From contig NZ_BAZY01000012.1 of assembly GCF_001310975.1 (NCBI RefSeq), positions 1 to 57,361 of the forward strand: 57,361 nucleotides of DNA. Direction: 5' to 3'. The notes beneath the pieces were generated by a model that saw nothing but the letters and a program-made list of their open reading frames with translations, did not search any database and had not been told where the DNA came from. Below are positions 23,686-33,129 of this stretch, piece by piece. A program made the position numbers and the translations under genes. Source of the stretch: Thermoanaerobacter thermocopriae JCM 7501 (GTDB lineage: Bacteria; Bacillota; Thermoanaerobacteria; Thermoanaerobacterales; Thermoanaerobacteraceae). Position 1 is the stretch's first letter. Each line of letters starts with the position of its first letter.

Positions 23686-24651
23686 TTAAATAACCCCTTC
23701 TTCAAAATAATTTGAAACTATATCCTCTAAAGTAACCCCTTTTACCTCTAAAAAAGTTAATTTACTTTGAGAACTTAATAAACTAATGATTTTTTCTCTA
23801 TATATACTGCTAGTCCTTACTTGATATGTAAAGTAATTATCCACAGATAATTTGTTTATTGAACCATAATTTAAAATCTCCTTTTCTAAATTATCATCTA
23901 TCTCCGTTTTTAACTTAAATTCGACCACTTCTTCCATTTTATTTTTTCTCTTCAAATAATCAATTGTTCCCTCTTCAACAATTCTGCCACCCTTCAATAT
24001 ACCTACTCTGGAGCATAACTCTTCTGCTTCATGTAAATAATGAGTAGTTAATAATATAGTCAAACCTAATTCTTCATTTAACCTTTTTAATAATTTTCTA
24101 AATTCAAATGCTACTTGTATATCCAATCCAACTGTTGGTTCATCCAAAATTAAAACTTCAGGATCAATTATTAAGGATTTAGCTATTAACAGTCTTTGTT
24201 TCATACCTTTAGAATAGGTTTCAACTAAATCCTTTTTATGTTCACCTAATCCAACATAGTCCAAATATATTTCTATATTTTTCTTAAGCTTTTTCTTTGG
24301 GACATTATATAAAGTCCCAAAAAATTCTAGATTTTCTTCCGCAGACAGTTTCCAATATAAGGAGCGATCTCCTCCCATAACTACACCTATCTTGGATTTA
24401 ATTTCTTTTTCATGTTTATCATGTCTCATTCCAAATATTTCAACATTTCCCTTATCTGGCAATAAAATGCCTGTTATAATTCGAATAAGGGTAGTTTTAC
24501 CTGCTCCATTAAGCCCTAGTAAGCCGTAGATTTCACCTTTTCTTACTTTTAGATCTAAATTTTTTAATACATCATTTCTTTTTACAACTTTAAACCATCT
24601 CTTCTTAATATATGATTTATATATATTTGTGCAATTAATTATAGTATCCAT
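23686..24651 (-). CDS. ABC transporter ATPase (locus 2), DrrA/CcmA type
   Basis: An intact ATPase of about 321 residues. ATG 24651 is preferred since AAGGTGAT lies just upstream, overlapping the radical SAM stop. Walker A is GLNGAGKTT, the signature is [15 protein letters not shown], Walker B is VLILDEPTVGLDI, and the switch His is in LLTTHYLHEAEELC. A C-terminal extension of about 100 residues is typical for drug or peptide exporters of the DrrA group. It energises the two permeases downstream. Confidence 0.92.
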   Translation of the reverse strand: MDTIINCTNIYKSYIKKRWFKVVKRNDVLKNLDLKVRKGEIYGLLGLNGAGKTTLIRIITGILLPDKGNVEIFGMRHDKHEKEIKSKIGVVMGGDRSLYWKLSAEENLEFFGTLYNVPKKKLKKNIEIYLDYVGLGEHKKDLVETYSKGMKQRLLIAKSLIIDPEVLILDEPTVGLDIQVAFEFRKLLKRLNEELGLTILLTTHYLHEAEELCSRVGILKGGRIVEEGTIDYLKRKNKMEEVVEFKLKTEIDDNLEKEILNYGSINKLSVDNYFTYQVRTSSIYREKIISLLSSQSKLTFLEVKGVTLEDIVSNYFEEGVI

Positions 24652-24656
24652 TTTTA

Positions 24657-25508
24657 TCACCTTAATAAATTATTTTCTTGTGCCTTTATAATTGATTTTA
24701 TTTGCTCTCTAAATTTCTCATTATTTTCATATACTTCCGCTAAACATCTTGAACTTTTGCTGCACATTTTTAGTATAACATTATTTTCCCATATATCGAT
24801 TAAGTTATCTTTAAATATATTTCCCAATCCTATTTTAAATTCACTACATGACTGAACATCTCCATTAGCTGTTATAGCAAAAAATAATCTACAATTCTCA
24901 TTATTTTTATCTATTTTAATCTCTTTACTCATTTCTAATTCTCTCTTAAACATAGCAGCTCTACCAACTAATATAAGCCTTCTTATAATATGCGGAATAT
25001 TTTCTCGCTCTAATTCTTTATGCAACTTTCTTACAGATACTTCATTTTCACCTGTTATTACTGAAGATACTGAGATTCCTATACTACTACTTTTTACGAT
25101 CTCTATACTCTTTCTAATGAGATTATATACATTACCACCCATTATACGATTATTTATATCTGGATCTCCTCCATGCAAACTAATTTGAATCCATTTTACT
25201 CCTAACTTTTCAAGTGTTTTGATATTATCTGAATTAATAAAGGTTCCATTAGTTGTGATGGTAACCTCCAAATTTTGTTCTCTAAGTTCATTGACAATAT
25301 CAAAGAATAATGGATGACTCATAGGTTCTCCACCACTTAATGATACATATATGCATCCAACTTCCTTAATTTTTTTTGCTACCTCTTTTATTTTACTAAT
25401 GTTAAGTTTTTCAAAGTCCTTTTGATTAGAAGAATTCATACTACAAAATGAACATTTTAAATTACAATAGTTTGTTATATTCCATTCGCAACTAACAGGT
25501 CTCTTCAT
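24657..25508 (-). CDS. Second radical SAM protein of locus 2
   Basis: An intact 283-residue enzyme with the cluster motif CNLKCSFC (Cys15, Cys19, Cys22) and YVSLSGGEPMSHPL. The C-terminal region has a reduced auxiliary site: AITANGDVQSCSEF, plus Cys in MCSKSSRCLAEVY, fewer cysteines than a full SPASM domain. It lacks an N-terminal RRE, consistent with use of the free RRE protein at 26545-26790. Two rSAM proteins of different architecture in one operon suggest two distinct modifications. The actual reactions are unknown. Confidence 0.88.
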   Translation of the reverse strand: MKRPVSCEWNITNYCNLKCSFCSMNSSNQKDFEKLNISKIKEVAKKIKEVGCIYVSLSGGEPMSHPLFFDIVNELREQNLEVTITTNGTFINSDNIKTLEKLGVKWIQISLHGGDPDINNRIMGGNVYNLIRKSIEIVKSSSIGISVSSVITGENEVSVRKLHKELERENIPHIIRRLILVGRAAMFKRELEMSKEIKIDKNNENCRLFFAITANGDVQSCSEFKIGLGNIFKDNLIDIWENNVILKMCSKSSRCLAEVYENNEKFREQIKSIIKAQENNLLR

Positions 25509-26552
25509 TTACTTTCTCCCCTCTCCAGCACAATGGATCAGATGCATTTATGTCCCAGTTATAAGATATGCACTAGCCCTGCATCCACCTCTGCACTCAT
25601 TGAAAATATCGCAAGAATTACACTTACCTTTTAACTGTGGAACTTGTCTCCATATGGAAAAACCTTCACTTTTGTTCCATATGTTTTTTAAACTATCATT
25701 CCTAATATTTCCACATACCCATTTTTCATCAGTTAAAACTCCACATGCTGTCACATCTCCAAATGGATTAATATTTACACTATATGTGCCTGCGCCACAA
25801 CTATTAATCAAGAAAGAGCCTCTACCAATATTAAAATTTTTCTGCCCTATTATAGTTGGGATAAAGCATGGCAATACCAAATCAAACTTTTTTTGCTTAA
25901 TAAGAGGGTGTTCATAAAGTTTATAAATTATTCTCTTTATATTATCTAAATCAACAAATAGTTTATCTAAATTGTTAATAGCATTTCCTTGTGGCAATAG
26001 AAATTGTAATCTCATATTTGATACTCCAACACTATTTAAAAAATCGATTAATGCATATAAGTCATCAACATTTTTCTTATGGACTAAAGTAGCTATTAAT
26101 ACAGGGACATTAGCATTCTTCAAATGATAAATTGCCTCTAAGGTTCTCGAAAAAGTATCTTTGCCTCTAATAAACTCATGTTGCTCTTTACTAACTCCAT
26201 CTATACTAATTTGCACTCCTCGTATCCCTATCTTTTTCATTTTTCTAGCTGCATATTCATCTATATACAACCCATTAGTAGCTACAGTTGTAACGATATT
26301 TTTTCTGCAAATATACTCCGCTAATTCAAAGAAATCATTTCTAATCATAGGTTCTCCACCAGCAAATTGAAAAGATATCACTTTTAAATCCGCTAATTCA
26401 TCAAATAACATTTTAGCGTCTAATGTTGTAAGTTCTTTATCTATACTCTCACTATTGTTCCTATCTCCAAAACAACAATGCAAACATTTTAGATTACATC
26501 TATAAGTAGCATCCCAACAAACATGTAGCGGACTGGAAAAAATTTTATTCAT
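25492..26552 (-). CDS. Radical SAM/SPASM peptide maturase of locus 2, one frameshift near the end
   Basis: An enzyme of about 350 residues. The radical SAM motif CNLKCLHC (Cys19, Cys23, Cys26) is immediately followed by an extra Cys27. FQFAGGEPMIRNDF follows. The SPASM domain shows CGAGTYSVNINPFGDVTACG, then CNSCDIFNECRGGC. As written it stops after AYLITGT; a one-base shift there restores WDINASDPLCWRGEKVNEE, which supplies the last SPASM cysteine and ends at 25492, overlapping the next gene. Overall it resembles PqqE-like maturases, which act with a separate RRE protein; that gene lies just upstream. Confidence 0.9.
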
Positions 26553-26790
26553 CTAACAAACCTTCCTTTCTTGCATTTAAAATAAATTCTTCCAAAAGTT
26601 CTTCTATCTCCTCTTCAAGGCTATCTGGATAGAGGCACTTTAATTCTTTTATTATCTCCATTTTTGTTTTGTTGTTTAAACGTTTCACAATTTCATTAGC
26701 AGATTCATTTAGTTCAATTAATTTACCTTTTTCTGTATCAAAAATAACAGCATCTTCTTCTCTATAAATTAAACTTTCTTTTAATTTCAT
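26545..26790 (-). CDS. PqqD-like RiPP recognition element (RRE) of locus 2
   Basis: A small protein of 81 residues (from ATG 26790; an in-frame ATG at 26823 would add 11). LIYREEDAVIFDTEKGKLIE and LNESANEIVKRLNNKT are the two halves of the PqqD fold: beta-wing, then helices. It overlaps the start of the SPASM maturase by 8 bases, the arrangement known from pqqD/pqqE. RRE proteins bind the leader of the precursor and present it to the radical SAM enzyme. An IS110 element separates it from the likely precursor at 28743-28841. Confidence 0.85.
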   Translation of the reverse strand: MKLKESLIYREEDAVIFDTEKGKLIELNESANEIVKRLNNKTKMEIIKELKCLYPDSLEEEIEELLEEFILNARKEGLLDE

Positions 26791-27103
26791 TTTAACCCAC
26801 ATCCTTTCGCTTTGCTCAAGCACAAATTGTCATGAAAGTGTGCTTTTGAGCAATATTTTTGATATAATTTCTTTAAAACATATAGATATACTACAAAGCA
26901 CGGAGGAGGGAGTGGAATTATTTCTCCCACTCATTGGACTCAAATCCGCATTTTAACATGTGTAGAATATCTTTTCAAGCACAAATAAGTGTGACTTTGA
27001 TCACGTACACTAATCATTGTATAAGCAATTCCTTAGTGTTTTTGTGCTGGATATTCAGTCAATGTCTATATATTTTAATTTTTTCTCTTTTGGAGGGTTG
27101 TTT
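26791..27103. other. Non-coding segment before the IS110 transposase; possible bridge RNA region
   Basis: No gene is seen. A direct repeat CAAGCACAAAT occurs at 26816-26826 and 26975-26985. A hairpin GAGTGG/CCACTC lies near 26908-26930 with a loop of about ten bases. IS110-group elements carry a non-coding RNA (bridge RNA) in this position that pairs with target and donor DNA, so this segment is a candidate. The left boundary of the element is not fixed. Confidence 0.35.
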
Positions 27104-28440
27104 ATGTTGAAAATTGTTCACCCTATCTGCTGCAGCATAGACGTCCACAAAAAATTCCTAGTTGCAGCTATTGCTATTACTGATTCTAACAATGTTACTA
27201 CTTACGTTAAAAGGCGCTTTTCTATCTTCAACTCTGACCTTATTAAGTTAAGGGATTGGCTTCTTAGTTACAATTGTTTCGAAGTTTGCATGGAATTCAC
27301 CGGTAAGTATTGGATCCCTATCTTTAATGTCCTTGAAAAATCCTGCCATGTTGTTATTGCTAATCCTAAGTATCTCCGTGCCATTAAAGGTCAAAAAACC
27401 GATGATAAAGATGCTACTTGATTGCCGATTTGTTTAAATTCGATATCGTCCCTTCTAGTTTTATTCCTCCTAAAGATATCCGCATGTTACGTGAACTTGT
27501 TCGCTATCGTTTTAAACTTATTGGTCATCGCTCTAGTGAAAAAAACAGGCTTCAAAATGCCCTCACCGTATCCAACATCGCTTTAGTCTCTGTCCTGAGT
27601 GATTCCTTCGGTAAATCTACTTCTTCTATCATTGAATATATCTTAACTTGCGATACTTTTGACCCTGAATACTGCAAGTTACTTCTACACAAAAGTCTTT
27701 ATAAAAAGGCTGATGAAATCACTCAGTCGATTATTGGATACGAATTGAAGGTCGATCAATCAGTCAAGATGAAGGTTTGTAGAAAACACTATGATTTTAT
27801 TAATCAACGTGTTTCTGATCTAGATAAAGCCATTTCTCAATTAGCCAAACCTTATCAAGACTTGATTGATATCGCTGTTACTCTCCCTGGCATAACCGAA
27901 AAATCGACAACTTATATCATCGCTGAAATCGGCACGGATATGACAGTTTTTAAATCTGACAAGCACCTTTGCTCTTGGGCTGGTCTTTCTCCCCAAAACA
28001 ACGAAAGTGCAGGTAAGAAAAAATCTGTCCATGTCTCAAGAGCAGGTGTTTATTTAAAACCTCTCTTAATACAGTGTGCCAATGCAGCAATTAGGGATAA
28101 AAAGTATTCTTATTTTAGGCTTAAATATGAACGTATTAAAAAGCGTCGTGGTCATAAACGGGCAATTGTTGTTATTGCTCGTATGATCCTTACTTGTCTC
28201 TATCATATGCTTTTGAAAAGGGAACCTTTTAATCCTTCTGACGCCGATTACATTAATATGCCAGAAAAACTTTATCAAAAGCATAAGCAACAATATATTA
28301 AGAAAGCTATTAGACTTTTAGAAAAAGAAGGTTGTACTATTATCCCTCCAAAAATTACTTAACATCATTATATATTACCATTATCTGGATTTTGGACGGC
28401 TTTTTTTGGTGCCCTTTTTGTCATGCCCAAATTTCACTAT
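26830..28440 (+). mobile_element. IS110-family insertion sequence inside RiPP locus 2
   Basis: One DEDD-type transposase on the plus strand, opposite to all neighbours, flanked by non-coding stretches. IS110 elements lack clear inverted ends, and none are seen, so the limits are approximate. It separates the precursor and promoter B from the RRE and maturase genes. Unless the IS supplies outward transcription, it should be polar on locus 2. Confidence 0.7.
27104..28362 (+). CDS. IS110-family DEDD transposase, one frameshift
   Basis: ATG 27104 follows GGAGGG. The N-terminal RuvC-like part has SIDVHKKFLVAAIAI (first Asp), CMEFTGKYWIPIF (Glu) and TDDKDA (Asp). After a missing G near 27420 (DATWIADLF expected), the second part continues with the C-terminal transposase_20 domain: LPGITEKSTTYIIAEIGTDM and CSWAGLSPQNNESAGKKKS with the catalytic Ser region. 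Repaired length is about 420 residues, normal for the family. The single break may be a sequence error. Confidence 0.9.
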
Positions 28441-28683
28441 TTCACTTTCACACTACTTCCCTCCAATACTACATTAATATAGTAATTAAATAAATTTAAT
28501 AATTTCTAAGCTAAAAACAAAAGATTAAAATTCAAAAAACTACCATAAATTTTGTTTTCTGAATTATAATATTTTAAAAAATGCTAATATAAATCTTTTG
28601 CCTAAACCTATATTAAACTATCAAGTTTATATCAACATAATTTAAAACAAGCGTATAAATTATCAACTTTTAATATATAATTT
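28363..28683. other. AT-rich segment without genes
   Basis: The right flank of the IS110 transposase. Positions 28390-28440 (TTGGACGGCTTTTTTTGG) probably belong to the element end. The remainder is very AT-rich with no frame carrying a ribosome binding site. Confidence 0.4.
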
Positions 28684-28719
28684 GGTAATAGCAGGTTAAC
28701 ATTAAAACCTGCTATTACC
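28684..28719 (-). promoter_or_regulatory. Hairpin following the locus 2 precursor
   Basis: GGTAATAGCAGGTT (28684-28697) is the exact inverse of AACCTGCTATTACC (28706-28719): a 14-bp perfect stem with an 8-base loop, extendable by AATTTGG/CCAAATT. It starts 23 bases after the precursor stop. No U-tract follows on the transcribed strand. Confidence 0.7.
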
Positions 28720-28742
28720 TTCCAAATTACTTTATTACTGCA

Positions 28743-28841
28743 TTAATTTAAAGAAATTGTCGGGCAACCCGTTTTACTCATACAAACAGTAATTTCTAAT
28801 ACTGTTAAATTTGGTTTTGGCATCTTTTTACTTTTATTCAT
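28743..28841 (-). CDS. Candidate RiPP precursor peptide of locus 2
   Basis: A 32-residue peptide with GGAGGGG 7 bases before ATG 28841. A basic leader (MNKSKKMPKPNLTVLEI) is followed by a short C-terminal part with two cysteines (TVCMSKTGCPTISLN; Cys20 and Cys26). Ser/Thr-rich, Cys-containing tails like this are typical substrates for radical SAM thioether chemistry. It lies between promoter B and the hairpin, in the order seen in the other loci. No homologue was recognised; the call rests on size, start signals and context. Confidence 0.65.
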   Translation of the reverse strand: MNKSKKMPKPNLTVLEITVCMSKTGCPTISLN

Positions 28842-28948
28842 ATTATCCCCTCCTTTCGTGTTTAGGTATTTAGTCTATTGCAAAACCCTAAGATTAAGAA
28901 AAATTAAGGGTTTGCAACCATTTCTTTGAATGATATCCCATAGCTTTT

Positions 28949-29149
28949 TTATGTCAATCCTTCCTTCAACGTTTCTTTAATTTCTTTTGTAAAATTTGAA
29001 ATTGATGCTCTAACAATTCTACTTCCTTTACCTACTGCCAAAATTCTCCTGTTATAAGCAAATACTTTATCAGGGTTATCACTTGTCCAATCAGCAATAT
29101 TGGTTACATACTCAAATGTCCCATCGTTAAAACACAACGAAGATATCAT
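28949..29149 (-). CDS. Hypothetical protein, first frame after promoter B
   Basis: A 66-residue frame (FEYVTNIADWTSDNPDKVFA, GKGSRIVRASISNFTKEIKE). There is no clear ribosome binding site at 29149 and no family is recognised. It might be a fragment of a larger gene, or a small protein of locus 2. The charged helical C-terminus (TKEIKETLKEGLT) is the only structural feature. Confidence 0.4.
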   Translation of the reverse strand: MISSLCFNDGTFEYVTNIADWTSDNPDKVFAYNRRILAVGKGSRIVRASISNFTKEIKETLKEGLT

Positions 29150-29193
29150 ATTAGGGTAAATCTTTAATAGATTGAAGTTCTTTCTTATTTTCT

Positions 29194-29276
29194 ATTTTAC
29201 AATCCATTTTTTCCAATGTCTACTATATCTTTGTATAGTTTTGGCGAAAAAATAAAAAAACTATACAAAAGTATAG
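29194..29276 (-). promoter_or_regulatory. Promoter B of locus 2 with two CTATAC-type palindromes
   Basis: Same layout as promoter A: -10 TAAAAT (29194-29199), 17-bp spacer, -35 TAGACA (29217-29222), proximal box (29223-29238) abutting the -35 and a perfect CTATACTTTTGTATAG distal box (29261-29276). The distal box ends 7 bp before the stop codon of regulator remnant R2. The roughly 100-bp block is almost identical to promoters A and C. Confidence 0.85.
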
Positions 29277-29283
29277 TCCAAAT

Positions 29284-29412
29284 TTAATCTATTAAATTAA
29301 GCTTAATAGCTTTTGCAATCGCCTGTTGAAAGTTTTTTACCTGTAATTTTTTAATAATTTCTTTTTTATGATACTTTACTGTGACAGGCTTTAGCCCAAG
29401 TTCTCTTGATTC
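29284..29412 (-). pseudogene. C-terminal remnant of LuxR-type regulator R2
   Basis: Only about the last 43 codons of the regulator are left, coding for the HTH recognition part (SRELGLKPVTVKYHKKEIIK and KNFQQAIAKAIKLNLID). Homology ends near 29412, and the stop codon of the macB-like permease gene (29437) follows at once. The regulator is truncated beyond use. Promoter B must depend on another copy if it is still controlled. Confidence 0.8.
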
Positions 29413-29436
29413 GGTTTTAAGCTCACTATTTTATTG

Positions 29437-30648
29437 CTATTCATATCTCAATGCCTCAATCGGGTCAAGGTCTGCAGCTTTTTTAGCTGGATAAACGCCG
29501 AATATTATTCCGAGCACGATTGAGCCTAAAAACGCCATAACTACAACTTTAAAATTAACTGTTGGAGGAATTTTAATAAGATGCGCTATAAGCATTCCTC
29601 CAAGTATGCCAAAAATAATGCCTATTATTCCTCCTATTCCTGTCAAAATAATTGACTCTGCCAAAAACTGCATTATTATATCTCTTTTTTGTGCACCAAG
29701 TGCTTTCTTTATACCTATCTCTCTTATCCTTTCCGTTACAGATACAAGGAGTATATTTACTATGCCTATACCTCCAACAATTAATGTAATTGCCGCTATA
29801 ACTAAAAGTACAGCCGAGACTACAGACAGTACCCTATTTATAACATTTTGAATATCTTTCATTGTCTGCACAATGTATTTGTCTTTGTTATGGTGCTTAA
29901 GCTCAAGAACTTTTATTATTTTGTCACTTATTTGTTTTAGGTTATCTTTTTCTGTTGTTGAAAAATATAGTACATCTACTTTATTTCCAGTACTGGACAT
30001 ATTCTGAAGTGTAGTTAGCGGTATAAACAATGTTGCAGGAAAATCATCACTATTTACTATACCTGAAAGAAAACCGTTATCAGATTTAAGTACACCTATA
30101 ATCTTAAAATTATTAATAACTCCTGAAGCAGTTTTTACAGTAATTATATTTCCAATAGCCACTGTGTTTTTAAAATATTTTTTTGCAAAACTCTCATCTA
30201 CAACTGCCACATTCTTTTTGCCCGATACATCAAAATCGTTTATAAACCTTCCGTCTGCCATCTCAACAGGAAAAAAACTCTTGTATTGAGATGTAACTCC
30301 AATTATGTTTGCAGTTCTTGTTTTTTTATTTATTTCAATTTCGCCTATAGCTTGTGATTGTGCATATACGTTTTTTAGTTCAGGCACTACTCTTTTTACA
30401 ACATCCATATCATCAAGTGTTAACCAATCGCTTTGCGGAACTACAGCCTGTCTATATTGAACCATAATTACATTTGCACCTATTTTTTCAAAAGACGAAT
30501 TCATATACGCTGTTGTCGCATTGCTAATTGCAACAATAGTTACTATTGAAAATACTCCCATTATTATGCCAAGTATTGTAAGCATTGAACGCAATTTATT
30601 TGTCCTTAAGCTATCTATTGCCTGTTTGACGCCTTCGATAAAGCTCAT
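29437..30648 (-). CDS. MacB-type ABC transporter permease
   Basis: An intact 403-residue protein: N-terminal helix after RTNKLRSMLTILGIIMGVF, a periplasm-facing MacB core domain, and three C-terminal helices with VSVTERIREIGIKKALGAQK and YPAKKAADLDPIEALRYE, the hallmarks of the family. It overlaps the membrane-fusion protein gene by 4 bases. With that partner and the ATPase at 32369-33097 it forms a tripartite-like exporter, in Gram-positives used for antimicrobial peptides (YknXYZ-like). A 155-bp part of this gene is repeated at 10229-10386. Confidence 0.93.
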   Translation of the reverse strand: MSFIEGVKQAIDSLRTNKLRSMLTILGIIMGVFSIVTIVAISNATTAYMNSSFEKIGANVIMVQYRQAVVPQSDWLTLDDMDVVKRVVPELKNVYAQSQAIGEIEINKKTRTANIIGVTSQYKSFFPVEMADGRFINDFDVSGKKNVAVVDESFAKKYFKNTVAIGNIITVKTASGVINNFKIIGVLKSDNGFLSGIVNSDDFPATLFIPLTTLQNMSSTGNKVDVLYFSTTEKDNLKQISDKIIKVLELKHHNKDKYIVQTMKDIQNVINRVLSVVSAVLLVIAAITLIVGGIGIVNILLVSVTERIREIGIKKALGAQKRDIIMQFLAESIILTGIGGIIGIIFGILGGMLIAHLIKIPPTVNFKVVVMAFLGSIVLGIIFGVYPAKKAADLDPIEALRYE

Positions 30649-31619
30649 TTCTTAACCTCTTCCTTTTCGGTATTTATAATATTTACTCCCGCCCCATCTG
30701 TATAATTTGGCTGTGGGTCAACAACAACAAGGTCACCAGCTTTTAAACCACTAATTACTTCAGCTTCAAAATCAGAGATAATCCCTAGTTTAATATTTCT
30801 TTTGTACATTGCTTTACCTTTTTCGTCTACCACAAAGACATACTGATTACCATCTTTATCTTCCATAAGCATATCCATAGATACAATCGGAACACCTGTC
30901 TTATTAGCCGTAAGTATATCACATGTTACATTAAGCCCCGGTCTTATTATTGAGTTAAGTTTCTCAACCGATATTAAAGCTTCTATTACAGTTTCTTGAC
31001 CTGCGGCTGTCATTATCTTTGTTGCAACAGGTGCTATGCTTAAAACTTTACCGGTTATATTATCTTCTTTGCTTATAGCATCGCCATAAATTTTAACACT
31101 CTGTCCCACTTTCACATTTTTGAGATCGGCTTGTTTTAAATATGCTTTGACGTTCAAATTATCTATATCAACTATTTTAAAGGCTGGAGTCATATTATTT
31201 GTATACATTCCTTCTTTTATATTTATTTCAGTTATAACACCGTCAATAGGGCTTAATTCACTGTCTTTTATCATTTTTATCTGCTTGTCATTTCCTGGGA
31301 TATTCGCATTTATTTCACTTAAATCCAAATCAACAAGCTTATCTCCCTTTTTTACCTTTTGTCTAACTTGGACTTTGATTTTCTTTACTTTTAATGGGGC
31401 ATTAAAATATACATCTGCACTATTTACTGCAACAACTTCACCATTTACAGTTACAATAGATGATATGCTGCCATTTTCTATCTTTTTTACTTTGACATTG
31501 AATACTTTGCCCCTTTGCACTGCAAATGAATTTTTACTGTCTTTATTTAAAAATATATTGCCTGCAATTATGGCTATTATTAAAATTGCAATTACAGCAC
31601 CTATTAGATATTTTTTCAT
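30645..31619 (-). CDS. Membrane-fusion protein of a MacA/YknX-type exporter
   Basis: An intact 324-residue protein with one N-terminal membrane anchor (LIGAVIAILIIAIIAGNIFL). A biotinyl-lipoyl-like hairpin follows (VNGEVVAVNSADVYFNAPLK, DGVITEINIKEG), then beta-barrel segments and a C-terminal EVISGLKAGDLVVVDPQ motif. It sits outside the membrane and couples to the MacB-type permease encoded directly after it. The start at 31619 has AGGAGG upstream. Confidence 0.9.
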   Translation of the reverse strand: MKKYLIGAVIAILIIAIIAGNIFLNKDSKNSFAVQRGKVFNVKVKKIENGSISSIVTVNGEVVAVNSADVYFNAPLKVKKIKVQVRQKVKKGDKLVDLDLSEINANIPGNDKQIKMIKDSELSPIDGVITEINIKEGMYTNNMTPAFKIVDIDNLNVKAYLKQADLKNVKVGQSVKIYGDAISKEDNITGKVLSIAPVATKIMTAAGQETVIEALISVEKLNSIIRPGLNVTCDILTANKTGVPIVSMDMLMEDKDGNQYVFVVDEKGKAMYKRNIKLGIISDFEAEVISGLKAGDLVVVDPQPNYTDGAGVNIINTEKEEVKK

Positions 31620-31635
31620 GATTACCTCCTAAATT

Positions 31636-32340
31636 TTACATTAATTTTAGGCTATTTGCTTGTAACAATATCTGACCTATGTATACTAAAGCTACAATAC
31701 TACATGCTTTCGCTTTGCTAATTTTACTGACAAGACTAACCCCTATTGCTATTACAACATAATACCAAATGTTAAATAGATCGATACTCCTCATAATTCC
31801 GTATATATAGCTTCCTTTTAATGATTGTGCAAATAATCCAAGAGATGAATTTATAGTAAGTTCACCTGTAAAGAACGAGACAACTAGTGATAAAAGTATA
31901 TAAAGAAGAGTAATTGTATATGCATATCCTGTTATAGATAAATACTGTTTGAAACTCCCCTGCCCTTTAAATAATTTAATCAATCCAAAAATAATTGCCG
32001 TACTTATGAACCATGTTAAAAGCTGGTTAATTGGAGTAGAAATCATGGCCATATATGGTGCCATTTTTACTGCTGCATCAATCTGTTCTTGTGTAAGTGA
32101 AACGCCTGACTGCGATAAAGTCATCTGAACATTATTTTTTATATATTCACTAAAAACCGGAAATCTTATTAAATAAAGAAGAACCATTCCAAATACCATT
32201 GCTAAAATTGGATATAATATGCGTGGCTTTTCCATAAGGTTTTTCATAGTCTCTGTTGGCGATATAATAATGCCTATGACTCTTTGCATAAAATTCATTT
32301 CTTTTACCTGTTCTTCATTCTTTAATTCTAAATTTTCCAT
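31636..32340 (-). CDS. Yip1-family membrane protein of the MacA/MacB-like operon
   Basis: An intact 234-residue protein. The N-terminus (NFMQRVIGIIISPTETMKNL) is the classic start of bacterial Yip1-domain proteins, followed by five helices with the PYMAMISTPINQLLTWFIST segment. YknW, a Yip1 protein, is the fourth component of the B. subtilis YknWXYZ transporter that protects from the SdpC toxin, so this gene set matches a complete YknWXYZ-like system. It lies 28 bases after the ATPase gene. Confidence 0.87.
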   Translation of the reverse strand: MENLELKNEEQVKEMNFMQRVIGIIISPTETMKNLMEKPRILYPILAMVFGMVLLYLIRFPVFSEYIKNNVQMTLSQSGVSLTQEQIDAAVKMAPYMAMISTPINQLLTWFISTAIIFGLIKLFKGQGSFKQYLSITGYAYTITLLYILLSLVVSFFTGELTINSSLGLFAQSLKGSYIYGIMRSIDLFNIWYYVVIAIGVSLVSKISKAKACSIVALVYIGQILLQANSLKLM

Positions 32341-32368
32341 TTTGTTCTACCTCCTAAATTTTTATAAG

Positions 32369-33097
32369 TTACTGGGCTGACTTTTTTAATGCGAGAATGT
32401 CATCAGCCAAAAGAGGATTGTCTACTTTCTCATCTTTTATAATACTTCCGTCTCTTAAGGTTATTATGCGCTTTGCATGTTTGGCTATGTCTAGCTCATG
32501 GGTTACAAGCAGTATTGTCACCCCCTCCCTGTTAAGCCTCTGGAATACTGCCATTATTTCTTCACCTGAAATACTGTCAAGATTACCTGTCGGTTCATCT
32601 GCAAGAATTATTGATGGATTATTTACAAGCGCTCTTGCTATGGCTACTTTCTGCTTCTGTCCCCCTGAAAGTTCATTCGGTTTATGATTCATTCTGTCAA
32701 CAAGATTTACTCGCTCAAGTGCTTTAATTGCTCTTTTTCTTCTCTCCTTTGCAGGCACTCCTGCATAAATCATGGGAAGCTCGACATTTAGAAGAGCTGT
32801 CATTTTAGGTAACAAATTAAAGGATTGAAATACAAAGCCTATCTTCAAATTTCTTATTCTTGCAAGCTCGACATCATTCAATTTTGATATGTCCACGCCA
32901 TCAAGTGCGTAATAACCGGATGTAGCCTTATCAAGACATCCAATTAAATTCATCAAAGTTGACTTCCCCGAACCAGAGGCACCCATTACAGCAACAAATT
33001 CTTCTTTGTCCACTGACAGATTGATATTTTTCAATGTCTCTACCTCTATAATTCCAGTTTTATATGTCTTGTAAATATTTCTCATTTCAATAATCAT
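32369..33097 (-). CDS. ABC transporter ATPase of the MacA/MacB-like operon
   Basis: An intact 242-residue ATPase with Walker [10 protein letters not shown] (about residues 39-47), signature [15 protein letters not shown], Walker [14 protein letters not shown] and switch His in LLVTHELD. It is the first gene of a four-gene operon (ATPase, Yip1, membrane-fusion protein, permease) whose promoter carries the same palindrome as the RiPP loci. Efflux of, or immunity to, one of the peptides is the likely task, by analogy with YknWXYZ. Confidence 0.93.
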   Translation of the reverse strand: MIIEMRNIYKTYKTGIIEVETLKNINLSVDKEEFVAVMGASGSGKSTLMNLIGCLDKATSGYYALDGVDISKLNDVELARIRNLKIGFVFQSFNLLPKMTALLNVELPMIYAGVPAKERRKRAIKALERVNLVDRMNHKPNELSGGQKQKVAIARALVNNPSIILADEPTGNLDSISGEEIMAVFQRLNREGVTILLVTHELDIAKHAKRIITLRDGSIIKDEKVDNPLLADDILALKKSAQ

Positions 33098-33129
33098 ATC
33101 AATCTCTCCATTAAATTATTTTCATAGGT

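Noticed and set aside
29437-33097. Restriction, CBASS or other phage-defence systems
   Set aside because: No nuclease, methylase, cyclase or toxin-antitoxin signature was found in the accessory region; the gene content is peptide maturation and transport.
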